NCBI RefSeq assembly: GCF_041053105.1
Contig: NZ_CP163444.1
Coordinates: 7,658,501-7,722,500 of the forward strand
Direction of reading: 5' to 3'
Length of the DNA: 64,000 nt
DNA from: Streptomyces sp. R44
GTDB lineage: Bacteria; Actinomycetota; Actinomycetes; Streptomycetales; Streptomycetaceae
The stretch's first letter is position 1; every line of letters begins with the position of its first letter. The notes beneath the pieces were generated by a model. That model was not told where the DNA came from. It did not search any database and was given only the letters and a program-made list of their open reading frames with translations. Made by a program: the position numbers and the translations under genes. This document shows positions 50,588 through 58,319 of this stretch, piece after piece.

Positions 50588-51850
50588 CTATCGCCCGGGA
50601 CCCAGCGGTGGCACCCGCTCCTCGGGCTGCGGGTGCCGGGCGAACCAGCGGGCGACCGGTTCCGCCGACACCCCGTGCAGGACCACGCTGAGCAGGACCG
50701 TCGCTGCGGTCACGTTCACCACGAAGTCTGCTTCTTCCTTCGGGAGTTGAATGGAGGCAAGGACCGCGAAGACGATCGAGGTGACACCGCGTGGCCCGAG
50801 CCAGCCGATCGCGACGCGTTCGGGGCGGGTGAAATCGGTGCCGGTGAGCGACACCATCACCGGAACGAACCGGGCCACGGTCAGTACGAGGATCGCGTAC
50901 GCGAGGACCTGGAGCGCGATCCCGTCGGCGAACGCCTCGGCGGCCAGCGCGCCGAAGGCGTACCAGGCCGCCAGGGCCAGCAGATGGCTGACGTCCTCCA
51001 CCAGGGTCAGGGAGTCACTCCCGATCACGGAGACGGTGTTCGCGTACCAGAGGCCCGCCACGAACGCCGCGACGAAGCCGTTGCCCTCGACCAGCACGGA
51101 AGCCGCGTACGTCAGGAAGGGCAGGGCGAGCCCCGCCATGCGCAGGCTCGCGGGCTTGGCCCACCCGGACTCCAGCGCCCGGCGCACCACCTGGGAGGCC
51201 AGGAACCCGAGGACGCTGCCGATGATCGCCGCGTACACCGCGCCCTTGAGGGCGTTGAGGAGGAGGTCGCCGAACGTGTCGCCCTCGGCGGAGACCATGT
51301 TGGCGACGCAGAAGACGAAGAGCGGCGAGATCAGTCCGTCGTTGAACCCGCCCTCGATGTTGAGCGCCGCCCGCACCCGCAGGGGCACGCGCTCGTCCCG
51401 GAGGATCATCAGGACCGGGGCGAGGTCCATGGGCATGACGACGAGCGCCGCGACTGCCAGGAGCCACCAGCTCCTCCCGGGGAAGACCAGGGCGCCCGCC
51501 AGGGTGGCGAGCAGGAGGGAGGCCGGCAGGGCGATCCCGAGGAGCCGCCCTTCCCCGACCGGACCCCGCAGCCGGGCGTATTCCCGTGCCTCGGTGGCAT
51601 CCGTGAACAGCATGACCGCGAGGACGAGTTCGATGGCCCGCTGGAAGGTGTGGGTGTCCACGTCGAGCGGCACGACCGGGTGGTCCTGTCCGCTGAGGAG
51701 AACGCCGGCCGCGGCGAAGGTGATCGGGGCGGTGATGCTCCACCGTGCCAGCCGGTCGGACACGACGGTCCACAGGAACAGCAGGGACAGCAGGACGAGG
51801 AGAGCGATCACGGCGACTCGCAGAGCGGGAGTGGACAGAAGGCAGGACAA
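50588..51850 (-). CDS. Cation:proton antiporter (CPA1/NhaP type)
   Basis: The 420-residue protein has about 12 TM helices. The ion-binding Asn-Asp pair of CPA1 antiporters is in NIEGGFNDGLISPLF and the family end motif GWLGPRGVTSIVFAVL is present. NhaP-type antiporters exchange Na+ or K+ for protons across the plasma membrane. The start is uncertain: a TTG at 51850 is used, without a good SD; an internal GTG (51804 region) is possible. It is flanked by remnants, but itself looks intact. Confidence 0.85.
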   Translation of the reverse strand: MSCLLSTPALRVAVIALLVLLSLLFLWTVVSDRLARWSITAPITFAAAGVLLSGQDHPVVPLDVDTHTFQRAIELVLAVMLFTDATEAREYARLRGPVGEGRLLGIALPASLLLATLAGALVFPGRSWWLLAVAALVVMPMDLAPVLMILRDERVPLRVRAALNIEGGFNDGLISPLFVFCVANMVSAEGDTFGDLLLNALKGAVYAAIIGSVLGFLASQVVRRALESGWAKPASLRMAGLALPFLTYAASVLVEGNGFVAAFVAGLWYANTVSVIGSDSLTLVEDVSHLLALAAWYAFGALAAEAFADGIALQVLAYAILVLTVARFVPVMVSLTGTDFTRPERVAIGWLGPRGVTSIVFAVLASIQLPKEEADFVVNVTAATVLLSVVLHGVSAEPVARWFARHPQPEERVPPLGPGR

Positions 51851-51986
51851 GGTGGGGTGACGCCGAGGCCGACGGTGACATCCTCACAGGTGAAAGGGTG
51901 ATCGTCGGCCTCGGACACACCGCGTGCGCCGCTCTCGGCCCTGGCGCCGGGACGCCTGCTCTGTTCTCCTTGCCCCGGAGTGGAGT

Positions 51987-53342
51987 TCAGCGGCCCAGGT
52001 CCGACAGAACCGCCTTCGCCGCGTTCTCGCCCGACGTGGCCGCGTCGGCGAGCGACGGCATGTCGAGCTGATAGTCGCCGGCCAGATGGATCGGCCCGAG
52101 AGGGTTGCGAAGTGTGGGCAGCGACTCACGTCCCCGGGGTGCCCAGAACGGCACCACACGGCGGTGGCGTCGTACGATCCCGTCGCCGAGCCTCCCTTCG
52201 AGCTGGGGGTAGACCGAGAGCAGATCCCTGGAGAAGCGGGCGACGATCTCCTCGTCGGAGAGGTCGAACAGCGCGTCGGCCGAAGCGCCGCCGGCGAAAC
52301 ACGCCAGCGCACCACCCGGCTTCCGCGGACCGTTCTTACGTAGCGCGGCGGCGTGGTTGAACATCGCCTGGAAGGACAGTTGCGGCGTGGACACGGCGAG
52401 GAGCCCGTCCCAGGGCTGAGGCCCCTCCTCTTCGGTGAAGAATCCGACGATCACGTACCGCCCGTAGCGGATGTCGCCGAACGCGTTGCGATGTGTCGTC
52501 GGAAGTCCGGGAAGGATCTGCAGCGCGATGTCGCTGGGAACCGAGACGATGGCGCGCTTCGCACGTATCCGTTTCGAGCGGCCGGCCGCGACGTAGTCCA
52601 CGACGACGCCGTCCCCGCTCTTCTCCACTGTCCGGACGGTCGCCCCGAGCCGAAGACGCTCGCCGAGGTCGGCGGCCAGGATGTCGGTCAAGGTCTGGTT
52701 GCCACCGGCCGGCAGGGCGAAGTTCGGCACCTTCGCCGGGTCCGTCAGAGCGAGTCCGATCGACACCACAAGCTGGGTCGCCGCCGTCTCCTCCGGCTCG
52801 CACCCCATCCACTGCCCTGACCACGAACGGACCATGGTCCGGGTCAGCTCGGAGCGGACACCGCGCAGGAGATCCGATGCGGGACGCGCGTCGAGCCCGG
52901 CGCGCACCTTCTTCGCGAGGCGGCTGTCCGATTCCAGGAACGGGGCCGCGGCAAGGATGCGGGCACCGACCATGGCCATGCCGACGCGATCCATGAAGCC
53001 CATGCGGGTGCGGAACATGAGGGCGAGTACGTCGGACGTGTCGACCAGTGCGCCGTTGAGAACAAGCGCCACGCTCGTGTCGGCCAGGGACCCCATCTCG
53101 ATGTCGTGCCGATGGAGAGCGTCGATCAAGGGCCCGGTCCCCTCCGTGAACTGGGTGCCGACGTTGATCCAGTACTCGCCCTTCCGGACCGTCTCGACGC
53201 GTCCCCCCGACCGATCCGCCGCTTCGAGTACCACGACGTCCGCCCTGTCCGCGAGCGTCGTGGCCGCCATCAGGCCCGACATTCCCGCGCCGACGACCAC
53301 GACGTCGCAGGTCTCCTCGTCACTGTCTTCCACTGCGGCCAT
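51987..53342 (-). CDS. Flavin-containing amine oxidase-like protein
   Basis: The 451-residue protein is of the amine oxidase/protoporphyrinogen oxidase type: FAD motif VVVVGAGMSGLMAATTLADR, then VVLEAADRSGGRVETV with the diagnostic GGR, and a C-terminal FAD-interacting segment GPIHLAGDYQLDMPSLADAA. Family members oxidise amines to imines, desaturate carotenoids or oxidise porphyrinogens. The amine reading is favoured by the PuuB-like and imine-reductase-like neighbours. A TCGAA-N5-type operator lies 45 bp upstream of its start. It is the first of the putative TetR regulon. Confidence 0.8.
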   Translation of the reverse strand: MAAVEDSDEETCDVVVVGAGMSGLMAATTLADRADVVVLEAADRSGGRVETVRKGEYWINVGTQFTEGTGPLIDALHRHDIEMGSLADTSVALVLNGALVDTSDVLALMFRTRMGFMDRVGMAMVGARILAAAPFLESDSRLAKKVRAGLDARPASDLLRGVRSELTRTMVRSWSGQWMGCEPEETAATQLVVSIGLALTDPAKVPNFALPAGGNQTLTDILAADLGERLRLGATVRTVEKSGDGVVVDYVAAGRSKRIRAKRAIVSVPSDIALQILPGLPTTHRNAFGDIRYGRYVIVGFFTEEEGPQPWDGLLAVSTPQLSFQAMFNHAAALRKNGPRKPGGALACFAGGASADALFDLSDEEIVARFSRDLLSVYPQLEGRLGDGIVRRHRRVVPFWAPRGRESLPTLRNPLGPIHLAGDYQLDMPSLADAATSGENAAKAVLSDLGR

Positions 53343-53386
53343 GACTAGCGACTCCTTGTACCGTTCTTCACTGCGCTAAGAATGAA

Positions 53387-53405
53387 AGTCGACTCGTATT
53401 CGAGA
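53387..53405 (-). promoter_or_regulatory. TetR-type operator, site A
   Basis: AGTCGAC-TCGTA-TTCGAGA fits the palindromic pattern [T/A]CTCGAA-N5-TTCGAG[A/T], with changes in the left arm. It lies 45 bp upstream of the amine oxidase start; a second inverted repeat CGTATTC-GA-GAATACG (53395-53410) overlaps it. Confidence 0.6.
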
Positions 53406-53450
53406 ATACGCGAGCAGGCGGCGCCAGTACACCCGGAGGACGTGTGGGCG

Positions 53451-54341
53451 TCACGTGGCGCGGAACCGTCCTGGTTCGACCTCCGCGACCCGGCCCGCGC
53501 CGACCAATCGGCTCAGGTGTTGCGCCGCGGTTCGGCGCTCGACCGGCAGCACGTGGGCGCCTTCGACGTGAGAGCCGTAGACCAGGCGGCGATCGGCGAT
53601 CTCGTCGACGGTCCGGGGTTCGGAGAGGAACGTCAGGAGGGTCGCGTCGCGCTTCGCCATCACGCCGGCGAATGCGTCGAGGCGCTCCGAGAACTCGGTG
53701 GCACCTTCGATCACGCCCCGCTGGTGGGCCGTGCCGTACCACCGGGCGTCGATCGCCCTGCAGCGCCGCATGGACGCCTCGAAGTCGGTGAGGCTGCTGC
53801 CGACGTCCCCGTAATAGGGACCGAACGACGTCAGGTCGATGTCTGCCACGAAGAGGAATCCGTCCGGCTCGATCAGGAAACCGCAGTGGCCGGCCGTGTG
53901 GCCGGGCAGGTGCACGACCGTCACCGTGCGACCGCCGAGGTCGAACACGGTTCCGTCGGTGAACCCCGTCGCGTTGTTGCGGTCCCGGACGTGGAACTGG
54001 TCGCGGAGCATCGTCTCGGTCTGCTCAGTGGCTTCCGGTGGGAGGCCGTAGCCGGCGGCCATGACTCTGCGGGATCGCAGGGCGGCGAGGTCCTTCTCGT
54101 GGATACGGACGGGCACCTCGTAGCCGCCGAGGCCTGCGACGTGGTCCTCGTGTGCGTGGCTCACGAGGACTATGTCTGCGGGTGGTGCCGAGTCGACGAG
54201 CGACAGCGACGGGTCGATGACCAGTGTCTCGGCGCTGCCGCGTACGAGGACGGAGTTGGCGTACGGGTAGGCACCTCGCTCGGCGCCGATCAGTACGGTG
54301 ACTCCGCCGAACTCCGCTTCTGTGTATCCCGTCGTGAGCAA
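53451..54341 (-). CDS. Metallo-beta-lactamase-fold hydrolase with C-terminal winged helix
   Basis: The 296-residue protein has the zinc motif H62-A-H-E-D66-H67 ([12 protein letters not shown]), the second histidine in [11 protein letters not shown], the bridging aspartate in [10 protein letters not shown] and a C-terminal segment with [18 protein letters not shown] as a winged-helix-like domain. The shape is that of glyoxalase II/LACTB2-like hydrolases, which cut thioesters, lactones or RNA. The TTG start follows AAGGAG 8 nt upstream; GTG 54350 is an alternative. It is followed by the amine oxidase on the same strand with site A between them. Confidence 0.8.
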   Translation of the reverse strand: MLTTGYTEAEFGGVTVLIGAERGAYPYANSVLVRGSAETLVIDPSLSLVDSAPPADIVLVSHAHEDHVAGLGGYEVPVRIHEKDLAALRSRRVMAAGYGLPPEATEQTETMLRDQFHVRDRNNATGFTDGTVFDLGGRTVTVVHLPGHTAGHCGFLIEPDGFLFVADIDLTSFGPYYGDVGSSLTDFEASMRRCRAIDARWYGTAHQRGVIEGATEFSERLDAFAGVMAKRDATLLTFLSEPRTVDEIADRRLVYGSHVEGAHVLPVERRTAAQHLSRLVGAGRVAEVEPGRFRAT

Positions 54342-54454
54342 AGTGGGCACTCCTTGTCCGCGAGTGGCGCAGTGATCGAAATGAGCAGGCGACCGGACCG
54401 CATGGCCGGCTGCGTCGCACCGAAGCGGTGGTAAGCGTCGCGGTCGGATCGAGG

Positions 54455-54514
54455 CTGTCGGGCAAGGCCCTGCTTGAGGATCTTGCCGATCGACATCGTC
54501 CGCAGGGCGGTCCG
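54455..54514 (-). pseudogene. Possible C-terminal fragment of an acyl-CoA ligase
   Basis: On the minus strand [17 protein letters not shown] resembles the A10 motif of adenylate-forming enzymes (usually P-T-S-I-G-K-I-L-K). Nothing else of the enzyme is seen. It is short, so chance is possible. Confidence 0.3.
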
Positions 54515-54631
54515 GAACCGCTGGCGCCCGCACCCGACGACACTCCACAGCGCTGCGTCGACGGAGCGACACGATGCCGTAGCGTCGGGCTCCGACCAGG
54601 TCGGCAGCCGCGATTCCTGAGGAGTTCGTCT

Positions 54632-55321
54632 GTGTCCGAGAGGCGTAGCCGGAATCAGTGGCTCTCCGAGCGTCGCCGGTCGGCGGTGAGCGGCCTCATT
54701 GCGGTGGGCACGGCTGTGCTCCTCCTCGGCCTTGACCGCGGCTGGGCGCAGATGTCGGTGGCGGACGTGTGCGTCTTGCTGCTGCTTGCCTATCTCTTCC
54801 CCTATCTCCTGATCACGGTGATCGCCTTCTCGACCGCCTCTCCCGAGCGCGTACGCAACTGGGCAGGCCGGGAGACACGGGGTACGTGGCTCCAGCGGTA
54901 CGTCTACGGGACGGCCCCCGGACCGGGAGTCTCCATCTTCATCGCGGCCGCGGCGCTTGTGGTGGCCGTGGTGTGGCGGCCCGGGCACATCGGCTCCTCG
55001 TTCGAACCGGTCGCTCGGGCGGTGGTGGCGCTCACCCTGGTCGCCGTCGCCTGGATCTGTGTCGCCGTGTCCTTCGCGGTCGCCTTCCAGGCCGACAATC
55101 TCCTGGAGGGTGAGCGGGCGCTGGAGGTCCCCGGCGAGGAGACCCCGATCTGGAGCGACTACGTCTACTTCGCCTTTTCCGTCATGACGACGTTCGGCAC
55201 GACCGACGTCACCGTGCTGTCCCGGGAGATGCGTCGGACGGTGACGGTCAACGCGTGCATCGCCTTCGTCTTCAACACCGTCACGGTGGCCAGCCTCGTC
55301 TCCGCTCTGGACAGTGTCTGA
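54632..55321 (+). CDS. DUF1345-like membrane protein
   Basis: The 229-residue protein has about five TM helices (for example [36 protein letters not shown] in part, [14 protein letters not shown]) and ends in [25 protein letters not shown] sequence, written here as its [10 protein letters not shown] core. This is a family of inner-membrane proteins of unknown function that resembles ion-channel pore regions (TTFGTTD). GTG start with GAGGAG upstream. A decayed second copy is at 50.3 kb. Confidence 0.78.
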   Translation: MSERRSRNQWLSERRRSAVSGLIAVGTAVLLLGLDRGWAQMSVADVCVLLLLAYLFPYLLITVIAFSTASPERVRNWAGRETRGTWLQRYVYGTAPGPGVSIFIAAAALVVAVVWRPGHIGSSFEPVARAVVALTLVAVAWICVAVSFAVAFQADNLLEGERALEVPGEETPIWSDYVYFAFSVMTTFGTTDVTVLSREMRRTVTVNACIAFVFNTVTVASLVSALDSV

Positions 55322-55581
55322 CCAGCACCAGGCCTTGTTCTGGCGGCGCGCCACGGCGGGCAGCCGCCCTGGCCCGGCCCGGATGCCGCAGAGCGGGCCC
55401 CGACAGAAGCTCTCTTTGGCCAGAGCCCACTTCATGACCCCACTCGTGACGCTCTGTCAGGCCATGTCGGAACTCCCGTTCGCTGTGGGTGCGCTCACGG
55501 CCACGGCTACTTGCGCCGAGCCCCGACGTTACGGCTGGAATGCCGACCTGAGGCCTTCCTGCATGGGCGACGGGCTGTTCC

Positions 55582-55890
55582 TCAGATCCGCTCCCACCAC
55601 CCCAGTGTCAGAATGATGCCCCTCTTGACCGCACACTCGAACGTATGCCCCCTGAGGGAGAACGAGATTGAGGAAAGGGTCACCGATGTCGCCGTCGCCA
55701 GGACGATGGCCATGCCGATCTCCCAGGACATGAAGAACCCGAGGAGGAGGGTGGGTATGAGCATGATCAGGCTCCCCACGCTTGCCTCACGGAGAACCCG
55801 GCTCCAGCTCGCCTTCTGCCACGACCGTGCTCTGCCGGAATATCCCTGAAGGGGGATGTGGCGGGTAGAGCCGCAGACGTCGTCGGTCAT
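55582..55890 (-). CDS. Small membrane protein downstream of the imine-reductase-like gene
   Basis: The 102-residue protein has two hydrophobic helices (GSLIMLIPTLLLGFFMSWEI and AIVLATATSVTLSSISF). GGGAGAG lies 8 nt before the ATG and the gene begins 27 bp after the stop of the upstream gene on the same strand, so it is probably in its operon and under the same TetR. It is not recognised. The DNA between 55322 and 55581 shows no further gene. Confidence 0.55.
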   Translation of the reverse strand: MTDDVCGSTRHIPLQGYSGRARSWQKASWSRVLREASVGSLIMLIPTLLLGFFMSWEIGMAIVLATATSVTLSSISFSLRGHTFECAVKRGIILTLGWWERI

Positions 55891-55917
55891 GAAGGTGCTC
55901 TCCCGAAAGGCTCTTTG

Positions 55918-56820
55918 CTAGTGCTGCCGGCTGGCGGGGTCGCCCGTGGCGACCTGCGCGAGGGCGTAGAAGCTCTTCTGGCCCAGCCCCGCAGCCTCGG
56001 CCGTCTTGAGATTGCCCACGGCGGCCGCCAGCACATTCGCGTGGAAGCCGGCACCCCTCATGCCGTCGACGCAGGTCTCGCCTCCATGGGTGAACACCGA
56101 GAGCGTGGCCTGGTCCGTCGTGAAATCGCCGCTGCCGATCGCCGCCACGGCCTCCCCGGCCGCGTCCTTCAGCGCCGCGAGAACCTTGTCGGTGGCCTCG
56201 CCGAGGACATCACCCGGAACGCCCTGGCTCTGGGCATAGGCCACGGCGTCGACGTAGGCGGCCAGCGCGGCAACGTACACTCCGCCGACGATCGTGAGGT
56301 CGACCGCGCTCGCGGCCTGCACCTGGTCGGAGACGAACCGCATCGCCGGACCGAGTGCGGCGAGCAGCTTCTCGTGCTCCGCCCAGGCCTCGGGGCTCCC
56401 CGAGAAGAGCACGTAGCCGCGTTCGGTGCCGATGTCCTGGGGGAAGCAGAGGATCGCGGCGTCCAGGTAGGGGACGCCCTTCTCGACGGCCCATGAACCG
56501 GCGTTCTTCGACTCGTCCGTCGAACTCGTTCCCGTGTTGAGAAGTGTCTTGCCTTTCCAGTCCCCGACACACTCCAGGCTTTGGAGCACGGATTCGTAGG
56601 ACGGGGCGCAGGTCAGGATCAGACGGGCGGACGCGACCGCCGTTTCAAGGTCCGCCTCGGCCTCGATTCCCGGCAGCTCGGTGGCCAGGGCCCGAGCGCG
56701 TGCCGTGTCCGGGTCGTACGCGGTCACCGTCCAACCCGAATGTGCCAACGCTCGGGCGATCGACGATCCCATGAGCCCGTTGCCGATCACCGCAACGTCA
56801 CGCTCGGTGTGGGTAGTCAT
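55918..56820 (-). CDS. Imine-reductase-like/beta-hydroxyacid dehydrogenase family NADP enzyme
   Basis: The 300-residue protein has an N-terminal Rossmann domain (VIGNGLMGSSIARALAHSG) and an all-helical C-terminal domain. The middle block NTGTSSTDESKNAGSWAV, YLDAAILCFPQDIGTERGYV (in part) and AVDLTIVGGVYVAALAAYVD (in part) is nearer to imine reductases than to 3-hydroxyisobutyrate dehydrogenases. Imine reductases use NADPH to reduce C=N bonds; the aspartate in SAVDLTIV may be the catalytic one. The ATG is preceded by GAGATG. The promoter region contains sites B and C of the TetR family. Substrate unknown. Confidence 0.76.
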   Translation of the reverse strand: MTTHTERDVAVIGNGLMGSSIARALAHSGWTVTAYDPDTARARALATELPGIEAEADLETAVASARLILTCAPSYESVLQSLECVGDWKGKTLLNTGTSSTDESKNAGSWAVEKGVPYLDAAILCFPQDIGTERGYVLFSGSPEAWAEHEKLLAALGPAMRFVSDQVQAASAVDLTIVGGVYVAALAAYVDAVAYAQSQGVPGDVLGEATDKVLAALKDAAGEAVAAIGSGDFTTDQATLSVFTHGGETCVDGMRGAGFHANVLAAAVGNLKTAEAAGLGQKSFYALAQVATGDPASRQH

Positions 56821-56957
56821 TCGTGTTCATCTCATTTCTGGACAGGCCCTGAGACGGGTTTGCGGCCGCTTCGTGGCTGCCGAACGGCAGCGAGGGCGAG
56901 GACCTGAGAGCGAGGCTGTGGTGACAGGGACCCGGAGGGGGTCTCTGTCGAGGTAAA

Positions 56958-56976
56958 ACTCGAACTCGATTCGACT
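56958..56976. promoter_or_regulatory. TetR-type operator, site B
   Basis: ACTCGAA-CTCGA-TTCGACT matches the palindrome; it shares 18 of 20 bases with site E including the flank AAACTCGAA. It lies 138 bp before the imine-reductase-like gene and 126 bp before the TetR gene in the divergent promoter region. Confidence 0.65.
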
Positions 56977-57088
56977 TTAATTTTAGGCTCGTGCGCGGTC
57001 AAGCCGGGATTGAGGTTGTGGAGTAAGGAGTGGTCCTGCTCCCGCGTGCCGCCGCCCTCGCGCGAGGGCGATCGGCAGGTGCGGCTGA

Positions 57089-57112
57089 TACGATCTCGAA
57101 TTGTGTTCGAGA
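57089..57112 (+). promoter_or_regulatory. TetR promoter -10 and operator, site C
   Basis: TACGAT (57089-57094) is a good -10. The site TCTCGAA-TTGTG-TTCGAGA (57094-57112), a perfect 7-bp inverted repeat, starts at its last base and covers the GTG start at 57103, so the transcript would be leaderless and the repressor would block its own promoter. Confidence 0.68.
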
Positions 57113-57723
57113 AAAAGTTGACAGCCCAGGCGGCGGCTCGTCCGGCTGTGCAGCGTCGCGGCATGGAACGGAGGCGGGCCATCCTGGACGCCGCCGAGGA
57201 GCTGCTCTGCGAGCAGGGCTATGAGGCGGCCACCCTGAAGGCGGTCGGTGAGCGGGCGGGCATCCCGATCGCCTCGATGTACCACTACTTCTCCGACCGG
57301 CATCAGGTCGACGCCGAGCTCCTGCGTCGACATCTGCAGGCGGTCGAGGAGCTCATCGCCACCGCCTTGGAACAGTCCGAGCTACCCACGCTGAGAGACG
57401 CCGCTGACGTCGTCATCGACCCGATGCGCGACTATTTCCGCGCCCATCGCAGCTGTGTCGAGCTGTGGTTCGCGGGTCGCAACGAGATGGTCAGCGACCT
57501 GGTGCGAGAATTCGACGCGGCGCAGGCTGACCGGCTCTGGCGCCTTCTTGTGGAGCGTGGGCTGCTGTCGGCCGACACTCCCCGGCTCGTCCTGCACCTC
57601 GCCTTCGAGGTGGGCAACCGTCTCTTCGACATCGCGTATCGGCAATCGCCGACTGGCGACGACGTCACGATCGACGAAGCGCGCCGCATGGTGACCGCGT
57701 ACCTCGAGACCTACGCCGTCTGA
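57103..57723 (+). CDS. TetR-family transcriptional regulator
   Basis: The 206-residue protein has an N-terminal HTH (about residues 24-66, ERRRAILDAAEELLCEQGYE and PIASMYHYFSDRHQVDAELL) and a helical ligand-binding domain. The site C operator overlaps its start, so autorepression is expected, and similar sites lie at the amine oxidase, imine reductase and symporter promoters. GTG 57103 is chosen as the leaderless start; TTG 57118 and ATG 57163 are alternatives. The inducer is unknown. Its divergent neighbour is the imine-reductase-like gene. Confidence 0.85.
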   Translation: MFEKKLTAQAAARPAVQRRGMERRRAILDAAEELLCEQGYEAATLKAVGERAGIPIASMYHYFSDRHQVDAELLRRHLQAVEELIATALEQSELPTLRDAADVVIDPMRDYFRAHRSCVELWFAGRNEMVSDLVREFDAAQADRLWRLLVERGLLSADTPRLVLHLAFEVGNRLFDIAYRQSPTGDDVTIDEARRMVTAYLETYAV

Positions 57724-57971
57724 TCGGGCGATCCGCGTCACGCGAGCGAGTCGCGCCGCGTGACGACGGGGCGTGGCGGCTGTTTGTGCCCTCCGTTAGG
57801 GGCGTGTCGGGCTCCTTCTCGGCGTGCTCGCCGGCTCGGGCGACCCTCCGGCGGGGTGTCGCATGCCATGGCCGCCTCGATGTCGCCCAGCGGATCCGAC
57901 CCATCGATGCGCTCGGTGCCCGCCGACGGCATCGTGACGGTCGCGTATCGGCAGGTGCGGTGTCGGTGGGT

Positions 57972-58030
57972 GACCAGGGCATCGCCATGACCTGACCTCC
58001 CAGGTGCGAGGTCGAGGCGATGCCCTGGTC
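57972..58030. terminator. 15-bp perfect inverted repeat with 29-nt loop
   Basis: GACCAGGGCATCGCC (57972-57986) and its exact complement at 58016-58030 form a 15-bp stem. The loop contains a smaller ACCT/AGGT pairing. It follows the TetR gene by about 250 bp, so it may be a terminator, or the trace of a mobile element. Confidence 0.45.
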
Positions 58031-58189
58031 GGGGTCGAGCCGGGGGCGTCCCTGGCGCACCGACTCGACGACTTGGCGGCGCGATGAGCCCGCGAGTGCG
58101 GCGCGTCATCGCATTCTCCGTCTTGCCGACGCCTTCGAGCGGGCGAGATCCCTGTCGCGGTCTGGCTCGAAGGCTGCGGCAAGACTCAA

Positions 58190-58208
58190 TGTGGAATTGA
58201 GTTCGAGT
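58190..58208 (-). promoter_or_regulatory. TetR-type operator, site D (degenerate)
   Basis: On the minus strand ACTCGAA-CTCAA-TTCCACA shares 17 of 20 bases with site B in the block AAACTCGAACT. The right arm is impaired. No intact gene lies within 100 bp; the nearest is the stop of the phosphatase gene. Confidence 0.5.
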
Positions 58209-58319
58209 TTAGTTCTAGGGCGGATTCCGTCAAGGTCCCGCCGGTCATGACTTCCACTGGACATGCTGCCCCTCCCCGCGAGCATCCCTGCCCCTCGCCC
58301 ACCGTGCTCCAAGGCGCCC

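Larger units (their letters stand above)
57724..58319. other. Gene-poor stretch with a hairpin and operator site D
   Basis: I found no frame in either strand here that looks coding: the candidate frames are Arg/Pro/Ser-rich, as is usual of antisense or noncoding high-GC DNA. It contains a 15-bp inverted repeat and, at the right end, site D of the TetR operator family. It may be the grave of a former target gene. Confidence 0.5.

Noticed and set aside
55314..55616. Plus-strand frame after the DUF1345-like gene
   Set aside because: No ribosome site, composition not protein-like, overlaps the opposite small membrane gene.
57738..58182. Minus-strand frames between the TetR and phosphatase genes
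   Set aside because: Rich in Arg, Pro and Ser with no recognisable motif; more likely noncoding or decayed DNA.
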